This document shows positions 56,233 to 64,000 of a DNA stretch of 64,000 bases, piece by piece. The first letter of the stretch is position 1, and each line of letters begins with the position of its first letter. The notes beneath the pieces are model-generated. The model was not told the origin of the DNA. It did not search any database and saw only the letters and a list, made by a program, of their open reading frames with translations. A program made the position numbers and the translations under genes. Source of the DNA: Coprinus comatus (taxonomy: Eukaryota > Basidiomycota > Agaricomycetes > Agaricales > Agaricaceae); assembly GCA_034638255.1 (NCBI GenBank), contig JAWPGT010000005.1, forward strand, positions 248,001 to 312,000, given 5' to 3'.

Positions 56233-58669
56233 ATGGTCTATATTACTCCCCCAGACCAATCAACTCCAGGAAAGCAATCCTACGCAGATGCCTATAGTAA
56301 CATCCTTGCAGCACATCGCCGCTCACCCTTGACGTCAGCTTCGTCTGTCGTAATGTTAGTGGCTCCGGATGTTGATGCACTATGTGCCTCTCGAATGCTT
56401 GCGCGTTTATTCAAACAGGACGACGTGATATACACAATTGTACCAGTAGCCGGTGTCGAAGACTTCACTAGGGTTAGGGAAGAACTGAGAGAAAATAATG
56501 AAGTACGCTGTTATGATGCATATCATCATGTCACTCGATCAGCTAATTGCAGCCTTGCAGCTGCATACACTCATTCTACTCAATGTGGGTGGATACCTGG
56601 ATCTACCGTCACCGAACTGGTTTGGAGATTTTCGGACAAGCATTACTATTCATGTTATTGATTCTATCCGACCGCGGAACTTGTCAAGTCTGTTTGGTAC
56701 AGGGGAGAATGGGGATAGAATCATTGTATGGGACGATGGAGAAGTAGATCAGTTGATGGAAGAAAAGAATTCTTGGGAAGCTCTGGAGGTGTGTATGCTG
56801 AACGCTCAGCCGCACGGGTGTTGATCCATGTCAAGTATGAACCATGGTCTGACTCTGATGAAGAATCTTCCGAAGAAGAGGAAGAGGAAGAGGAGGAGGA
56901 AGACCTGGAATTCGAAGGTGACGCGGAGGCTAGTGGTCCGAGGAAACGGCGGCAATCAGCTGGGCCTCCTAGAGGCAAGCGACGTCGCCTGGATGATGAT
57001 GCTCATGATGCAAGTGGCCAACCTTCTCGTAATTCCCGTTACTGATATTTCGTTAGCACCCCCGTCGAATGACTCGGGACGAGCACGATAGGCACGTTGT
57101 CCGACTCAACAAATATTATACCGGTGGCACTTGGTATGGCCAAAGTGTTGCCAGTACGATTTACACCCTTGCCACCGTTCTCGAACGTGTGGATAACGAT
57201 TTTCTTTGGTATGTTTGCCCAAAGTGAAGTGTTGGTTTTTCGAATATTGATAGATGCTAGGCTTGCAATTCTTGGACTGACATTTCAATATCTTACCTCT
57301 CGGATTTCGCGTGAGGATTATGAAGTGTATCATAGTCTTTACTATGATGAAGTATCTCGTTTAAACCCTTTACCGTCCGGAGTGAGCTCTTCAAATTCCT
57401 TCTTACTATCTCTCAGTCCAGATGACGTGAGTGTTCGCGCAACGGAAGAACTACGCTTCATGTTTTTCCGTCACTGGACCCTATATGATGCCATGTATCA
57501 CTCAAGTTACGTTGCCAGTAAACTTGGGATATGGAAGGAGCGAGGGCGTAAACGATTAACAGGTCTGCTAGCAAAGATGGGGTAAGATTCAAGTTTATGT
57601 TAGAAATCATGTATGCTCAGTACTACATCAGATTCTCATTATTGCAGACACAACAATCATATGCACACATGGACATGGATCTCAAGAGAGTTCTTGTTGA
57701 TAAGTTTAATGAAACGGCTCCGGAATACGGTCTTGTCGAGTTGACCTATCCGTCCTTCATTCGTTGTTTTGGTTATCGTTCCCAACCCTTTTCAGCAGCA
57801 GACGCTGTGGAAGGCATCAGCGCCCTATTGGATGTGGCCGGAGGTTTACCCATAGAAATCGAAGTAGAAGGTGCCAGAAATGGAGGAGAATGGTTTGGTA
57901 CTGGAAGGGTTTGGGAAACACCCGGTAATGAAGGTAATAGGGACATGAATGAAGATAAGCAGAATGGACCAGGCAATGGGCAATCAGCCGATGGTGATGA
58001 CGGTACAAAAGACAAGCAGGAAGTTGGTTGGTGGGTGAAGAATTTTTGGACTGCTTACGATGCTTTAGCCGAGTAGGACTTTTTCCATTATGTTTTGTTG
58101 CTGGGAATTGACGCTTGGGATAGGTTTGAAGCTTTGCGACAATCAATACGATTATCGATGGCTCTTCATCGTTCGATAATTGAACAAGGCACATCCATCA
58201 TCGATAAACAGGATATTCGAACAATGAAGAACCATCGCGTTGTAGTAATGACCCAAGGACCAAAGTTGGAGTTATTTTCACATCCAGGGATCTTAATGCG
58301 ATTAGCGCTGTGGTTAATCGACGCTCTCCGTGATCGAGTACCAGCCTCCCAAGCAAACACAAAAAGCAAACGTAAGGGGATGTCATTCGTGGTTGCTTGC
58401 TTGAACGAGAAAAAAGAGGCATACATTGTTGTTGGTGTAACAGCTGCAATGGAATTTGGTGAACACGAGAAAAAGTAGGTGAATTTTATATTGATAATGA
58501 AATGTACCTCTGACAGTTTTTTTCCAGTCCCTTTGCTCTTGCTTTTGTGGAGGCCAGGGATAGGTGCAATGCGACAATCCACCATTCTTCATTTGATACC
58601 AGCGTCGTCGAGGTACGGAAGGAACATATAAAAACATTTTTAGCAGCTCTTTGCGAAGGGCCGGTATAG
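56233..58669 (+). CDS. CDC45: CDC45 replication initiation factor
   Basis: Component of the CMG helicase (Cdc45-MCM-GINS) that starts and drives replication forks. MVYITPPDQSTPGKQSYADA is followed by VVMLVAPDVDALCASRMLAR, a DHH-like block. LILLNVGGYLDLPSPNWFGD, VHVIDSIRPRNL-type and VWDDGEVDQL blocks come next. An acidic stretch (SEEEEEEEEEEDLEFE near 56870) and a basic patch (GPRKRRQSAGPPRGKRRR) match the variable CDC45 linker. The second half has MTRDEHDRHVVRLNKYYTGG, SRISREDYEVYHSLYYDEV, RFMFFRHWTLYDAM and LSMALHRSIIEQGTSI-type segments, ending LAALCEGPV. One intron (57010-57056, 47 nt) has a GC donor; no GT donor there keeps the frame. Confidence 0.93.
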
Positions 58670-58985
58670 ATCTCCGAGGAGGAGGTGGCATACTTACCGT
58701 AATACGACCTTGTATTTTAGATAATCAAACTTATTGGAACATAATGGCTCAGGGTTGGTATGTTGGAACATGTGGTTAGGATTGTATTAAATTGCCTTGC
58801 ATTTGCTTCTCTACCTCGACGTTGTTCTTTCCTGAATCTTGTACAACGTGAGAACCTCAGTGCAACGTGCCCTCCGCCGGGCGCTGGAGCCTGAGGCTTG
58901 AAAACTAGTGCTGCGTGTTGAAGCAGACACCGCGCCGTAACCTGCCTGCTTTCTCTTTATTAAACCTCATCGTCCAACCTTCATC
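58670..58985. other. Intergenic region between two plus-strand genes
   Basis: 316 bp between CDC45 and the next gene. A CT-rich leader (58945-58960) precedes the start codon. Nothing else is recognisable. Confidence 0.5.
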
Positions 58986-59617
58986 ATGTCCAAACCACGT
59001 ACAGTCCCGTCCACCCGTTCTTCTCTCTCAGAGTCTCCATACACCTCTGTGTCTTCCATAGACTCGCCCCTATTGTCCGACTCCATTTCCGACTTGCCAA
59101 GCTCTAAACAACACGGGCGTCTTGATTCGGATAACATCACAAACTCTTCTGATTCAGACCAACCAATGACGCCTTGGAATCTTCATCCAAACCTCGATCC
59201 GACAAAATACAATCAGCAGTACCGTTCTAGTAGCAGTGACGACGACGCCTCGCAGTACCTAGGTCACAACAGATGGAAACAGTCTCATGGCGTTACAAGT
59301 ACTCCCGGCCAACATTATAAGGCTCTCTCTACAGAGATACATAATACCAATGGTAATTCCCATGCAGACCGCGTGGTTGTTCACAGAAGAGTAAAGTCGA
59401 AGAGTCGCTATGTCACTCGAAATGTTCACCACGAGCGTCCAAATTTGTGTAAGTCCTTACCCCTGAGGATTTCACTAGTTCTGACTGTAATAATCCAGCC
59501 CGTGATTTCTTCCTCATAGTCGTATTTTGCTTCGTACTTGCATGTTTCTTGTTCTGCCTGGCACGCCCCGCGTTTGCCTCCTGGATATATGTACCCACAG
59601 GGTTCTTCGACGAGTAG
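58986..59617 (+). CDS. Ser/Asp-rich single-pass membrane protein, unknown (193 aa)
   Basis: Two exons, 58986-59448 and 59499-59617, 582 nt. The first 150 residues are hydrophilic and Ser-rich (STRSSLSESPYTSVSSIDSP, SSSSDDDASQYLG), with a basic end (HRRVKSKSRYVTRNVHHERP). Then comes one strongly hydrophobic helix (FLIVVFCFVLACFLFCLA) and a short tail ending WIYVPTGFFDE. The arrangement suggests a tail-anchored or type II protein with a phosphorylatable cytosolic domain. I do not recognise the family. Its stop is 70 bp from the ECO1 stop. Confidence 0.72.
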
Positions 59618-59687
59618 GTCCAAAGCATAAACTACCAAAGCACAACAGCTAAATACATAAAATAGATTTTAGTGATATTGCAGAATG

Positions 59688-60726
59688 CTACTCTTCGTAG
59701 ATTCGTATCCCTCCCTCTCCCCATTTCGTCATTAATGCCTTTCCATCACCTGTCGGCTGTGTAAATGCGACTTGTCCTTCCCGTGCATTTAATGGACAAC
59801 CATGTATCAGCGTTGCAGCAGCAGCAGTCAGGAGTACACTCGCAATGCCTTGACGACGAAACGTAGATGGAACAAATAACCGAGGAACGCCCATTGGTGT
59901 GGGAAGAAGATTTGGATGGCAGAAGAGACCAGTACTGCTATCGACAGTCACAAGTTGCATGGAGTCTTGTGTGGTCGTAATATCGTCAACCGATGCAATG
60001 GCCATAGCATGCGATATTTGTTGGGCTATGACACAACCAACAATTTTCTCGCGATTGGAATTGGAGGACGTAGATATTTGTGGTAATAGAAATAGGTATA
60101 TCTTGGAATTTCGTAGAGATTCTTGCGTTAGCGGAGGTGAAGATAGTGATAGGTTAATTGTTTCGAGGAGTGTATTTATCTAGGAACCATGTATTAAAAT
60201 CTACATAACTTAAAACACATAAATTTTAAAGACGAACCTTGGACCCTATTTTACCTGAACATATGGCAGGACATGAAATTATCCTTCCCCTCTTCCCACT
60301 CCTCAGTCCCACTTGACTATCAATCTGAACGATTCCAGCCTTTGCGCTTTCCCTCTCTTCTTCTTTACCCCACTCCATACCTCGTTGTACCCTTGCACAA
60401 TGCGCCCGATGCAAAAGCTCGTCTTCAGGAGCTCCCTTGGTATAAGACAACTGGCACAGAACACAAGTGCGTAACGTCGATTGGTCAGTCACAAAGTGTA
60501 GCTGAGTCAAGGTTTTCTGCTTTGAAGAAGCCCCGCTCCTTGATTTAGTTGATATCCTCTGTCGTTTGAGTGCTTGAGGTACGTTTTGACTTGTACTTGA
60601 TGTCAACACCTCTGGGGATAGTCTCTTGCGCTTCGTAACTGTAGGTGTCTCGGATTTTCGTGCACTTTGAAGTAGAACTGAGCCCTGGGTAGCTTTTCGT
60701 GAACCATAGGTACGTTTAACACTCAT
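59688..60726 (-). CDS. ECO1: Cohesin acetyltransferase ECO1/CTF7 (326 aa)
   Basis: Acetylates SMC3 during S phase to establish sister-chromatid cohesion. Exons 60238-60726 and 59688-60179 sum to 981 nt. The basic N-terminus (MSVKRTYGSRKATQ) is followed by QKTLTQLHF, a possible PCNA-interacting (PIP-like) box, and a C2H2 finger: RTCVLCQLSYTKGAPEDELL, then HRAHCARV. The GNAT domain begins about residue 165. Visible blocks are KIVGCVIAQQISHAM, PRLFVPSTFRRQGIASVLLT (acetyl-CoA loop, R-R-x-G-I-A) and QVAFTQPTGDGKALMTKWGE (catalytic SQPT-type motif, here TQPT). The end is GGIRIYEE. Confidence 0.92.
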
Positions 60727-61021
60727 GGTTACTGCGGAAGGGTAGGTTAGGGGTTGCCAAGTAAGTAATCACTAATTTACTAATTAAACAGAGCGCGTTG
60801 TTTTGCTTTGCTTGCGTCCCACGCGTGTCCGTGATCACAATCTCAGAATAGAACAGATGCAAAAGAAGGAATTTTGATCAGATTAATGGCTAAAATAAAC
60901 ATTACAAAAGACCGGGAAATAAGGAATGAAGGTAACTAAAAGAATGAACAACAGACTATTAGTGATAAAAAGTCCAGTGCGATTAAAAAGACAGTGATCA
61001 CATCTTTAGAAAACCATCTTT

Positions 61022-64000
61022 TTAGAACTGCCGCGATACTGAGAGACGGCGATGATGACCACGGGCGGAACTCCAAGCGGTGACGGTAGAAGCAAATCCG
61101 TTAAGATTCAAAGCTTGATCCACAATGCCATTTGAATTGACACTGATTTGGTATCTAGTCGCCACAGTGGACAAGCTGTAAATAATTATTGAGGATGTTG
61201 AATCAACATCTAAAATCTGCATTTGACAAGATGCTGTGGAGATACAAGCCTGGTCATAGTTCTACCGGGGGGGAGATGGATTAGTTCTTCATTATATATA
61301 GGTTGATAGGGATTTCAACATACCGAGAAGAAACTGTAGAGACCAGCACCTAAGTAGCATTATTAACATATTGACCCGCATGATTTGGAGAGCGTAACCT
61401 ACCGAAGACAATGATGTCGGTAGAGCAAACCACTTTCAGTCCCCAAGCAGATGTCTGTCCAACAGAAATGGGATCTTTGTATGCTAAATTAATAGCAAAA
61501 GGCAAGGGGTTCATAGGATTAGGTTGGAAGTAAGGCTTTCATTGATAGTGGCATTGAGTAAAATGCTTCTCTACAACAAAAATCATTCACTTACAGTCTC
61601 GGTTTGGATCAGACCCATATAATGGTTCTTGGCATTGTTCAGATAATATTGATACATAACATGATGTTCCGCTGGTAATTGGTGAGCGTGTCGGCCTCTC
61701 AGTGACGCTCATTTCACTTACAACCTAAATATAGGAGAATGTTAATATTGTAGCGGATGATAATGATTATACACACCAGTTCCAATTAACCAGACTGGGC
61801 CGGCAGATTCCGAAAGAATACCTCGTCCTGAGTAAATAGTTACTTGGGAAAGATCGGCATCATCGAAGTCATGGTCAGCGAGCCAGACCCATGTCCCCTA
61901 GAGTCGACGAGAGTCAAAAGGAAGTAACTGAAGTAATTGACGAAGTGCCTTGACAAACCTCAAGATATGCCGTGGACTTGGTGGTTAGGTGAAGTGCAAG
62001 AAAAGCGGCGTAACAATTAGTTATTCCGCCACCTCCTGACTTCGGGCATTGAGTATATTGGAGGTTTGTTCCTGCAGCACCACCGAGCCTATAATTTTCA
62101 TAAGCCACACAGCCTTGCAATTTTACGTTCACCAGCACCTGATGTGTGAGTCCCACATGCCAGCCCCGCCATTTTCCCCGTGAGGCTGCATAATGTTCCA
62201 TTCCACTACAATTGCACCAGCAGCTGTGGATATATGAGAATATATGAAATACCATGTTAGCCATAATTTTGAGCAAACGTACCAGGTCCAATTGTCTGGA
62301 ATATGATGTCTGTGATCTCAACTATGCCCTGGGATCCGGCAGTACCGACCCGCACAACAGGTTTAGGTTTGAATTGATTTTGGAAAGCATTCCCCTTTCC
62401 TGCAATGACTGACCAGCCTTCACCCACAAGTCGTGTTCCTGCAGGGATGGTCAAAGTCGAAGTCACAATATAAGTGCCTGCATCCATGAAAATGATTTTA
62501 CATCCAGCAAACTGGATTCAGCACATTAATATGACGTTCATCATGAATGATTCAACTGAATTAACACCCACCTTGTCAAGTACAGCTTGTAAAGCAGCTG
62601 TGTCGTCACATTCACCATCTCCCTTGGCCCCATGGTCTTTGACACTAACAAATTGAGATGCAGCATAATCCGCGTACTGGGGATGGGGTTTTCCAAAGAT
62701 TTTACCAGATCCATCAAGCAATACAGCGGGTTTATGTGCATTTACAATATTTCCTTGGGTGAATTGACCTACAGGATTTGTTCCAGCATACACATTACCT
62801 TGTCCCCAACTCTGAATTGTAGTCGTACCCCCATTCAATACAACTTCTCCACCAACAACACCAACAGCGACAGGAACATTGACCAACTTGGCATTGTTGA
62901 TTACCAACGATCCAGCAAGTGTACCGTTACTTGGCTTAGATGACCGTATAAAAATCAGAGTATCAGTTACAGTAGCGTCGATGATAGCCTCAGCTCCAGT
63001 TCCTTGTGTTTGTGCTGTAGTTCCTCCAGTGGACACGTCGAACCCAACCTGGCAATTATGGATGTTGAGATCCTGGAAGGTCCAACCTAGGTCCTTTTAG
63101 TTGGCATTGTATAACATATATATATGCGTACCCCAGTTCCAAACAGCAAATATACCCGTTTGTGCATTATTAATAGTGATGTTTCGAACAGTAAATCTTT
63201 CGTGGATGAAGCATTGTGAGCATTAATCCCTCCCGATACGATATCACCTACTGTTGATTTCCGACCCACATCCCAAATTTACCTACAAATAAGTTCGTAA
63301 CATATTAGCAATCACAGAAATAGTTGAACGGACCACCATTGAAGACAAGGTCCCCCATGAAACCACCACTATTCCATAGTCAGCCCTAAGTTTTGATATA
63401 TATAATTATCTACTCATGCCTTCCGTTTTCTATCCAGATTCCTAAGCCTTGTGTTAGTAAGGAAATTCCTTAGGGGTTTAATATTCATCTAATACCCTGA
63501 TGTACAGTGTTTGCTTCAGCAGACATTTCGAAGACGATATTCATCAATGATGTCGCTTGGGACACTTGCCAATGAATACCAGTGCCTTGAGACCTCTCTG
63601 CAGGAACCCTATTTGCAACTAATTAGAAGGTTCCAAGATGGTGGGTTGTCGTTTACCTGCGGACATCTATGATAAAGTTTCGCACCGATCGGAAGCTGGA
63701 AAGAGTGAGCCAATGAAAACAGAGCACAGAAAATGGCCCTCACAAATTGTTTTGGTTTATATAATACTGAGCTCCGCCACCTCCAGGTATATATGGGTTA
63801 GCATCTATGAAATGGTATGAGAATAAGTACTTTAACAAAAGTATGGTTTTACCAATGACTGCTATTCCCTCGAAAGATTCCGAAGCCAACAGGGTTGGTG
63901 GCTCTCGTGCATCACCTATGAGCTGAGTGTAATACAAAGCAATAATGGGAGTTGAAACTAGGTATGTCCTGTCAGGGGATGAGGCAGGGTAAGTAATTAT
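61022..64000 (-). CDS. GH55 exo-beta-1,3-glucanase, 5' end beyond the right edge
   Basis: Secreted glucan 1,3-beta-glucosidase of glycoside hydrolase family 55, which digests or remodels beta-1,3-glucan of fungal walls. The window holds the larger C-terminal part, in many short exons. At the right edge lies STPIIALYYTQLIGDAREPP, then GGGGAQYYIN. The middle has VGVVGGEVVLNGG, VYAGTNPVGQFTQGN, FVSVKDHGAKGDGECDDTAA (start of the second pectate-lyase-like beta-helix domain) and IIFMDAGTYIVTSTLTIPAG. Near the end are AYLEGTWVWLADHDFDDADL-type, GRGILSESAGPVWLIGTGSE and SVGQTSAWGLKVV blocks. The stop is at 61022-61024. The signal peptide must lie beyond base 64000. Confidence 0.9.

Noticed and set aside
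57028..57056. A GT-AG intron in CDC45 starting at GTAATT
   Set aside because: It would be only about 28 nt and breaks the frame; the GC-AG intron from 57010 fits both phase and length.
1..64000. CRISPR arrays, insertion sequences, prophage, biosynthetic gene cluster or retroelement
   Set aside because: No spaced repeats, transposase, integrase, reverse transcriptase, PKS/NRPS or terpene-synthase signatures were seen; the genes are mostly conserved eukaryotic housekeeping genes.

Overview
The window is nuclear DNA of a filamentous fungus, most likely a basidiomycete of the Agaricomycotina. Genes are dense, lie on both strands and are cut by many 45-65 bp introns with GT(A/G)NGT donors. The gene set is typically fungal: Zn(II)2Cys6 factor, QCR10, MSS51, fungal HIS3, a single-chain NADH-glutamate synthase and a GH55 glucanase. 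There is no sign of prokaryotic, organellar, viral or transposon DNA. I cannot name the species. Exon structures were read by hand; where I give a protein length, the exon lengths sum to a multiple of three.

Layout. 0-2.2 kb: a tandem array of three zinc-ribbon genes (minus), the first running off the left edge. 2.2-4.6 kb: gene-poor DNA with a short tandem repeat. 4.6-11.4 kb: Zn2Cys6 regulator (minus), NOP16 (minus), QCR10 (plus), HAD hydrolase (minus). 11.4-14.5 kb: a 3.1 kb stretch without a recognisable gene. 14.5-18.8 kb: penta-EF-hand protein and long-chain acyl-CoA synthetase (plus). 19-28.6 kb: two paralogous MFS transporters, pointing away from each other, enclose a Ser/Pro-rich protein, a membrane-anchored M24 peptidase and an AlkB dioxygenase with CUE-like and GRF modules. 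28.8-35.0 kb: M13 metallopeptidase, HIS3, MSS51. 35.2-42.4 kb: glutamate synthase. 43.4-51.0 kb: LST8, a 59-aa protein, a tentative gene, ALKBH7-like protein, mitochondrial carrier-like protein, CHORD protein. 51.1-60.7 kb: mitochondrial IF-2, scramblase-family protein, CDC45, a single-pass membrane protein, ECO1. 61-64 kb: 3' part of a GH55 glucanase, cut by the right edge.

Themes. Many products are mitochondrial (QCR10, MSS51, IF-2, scramblase, ALKBH7-like, carrier). Several sit head-to-head across promoters of only 80-230 bp, some with a CACGTG palindrome. Others serve genome maintenance (CDC45, ECO1, AlkB), ribosome biogenesis (NOP16), nitrogen metabolism and TOR signalling (GLT1, HIS3, LST8) and the cell wall (GH55). 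No new multi-gene system is evident. The most unusual points are 7-, 12- and 18-nt micro-exons, repeated GC-AG introns, a suspicious exon boundary in HIS3, and an oversized NOP16 intron that might carry a snoRNA.
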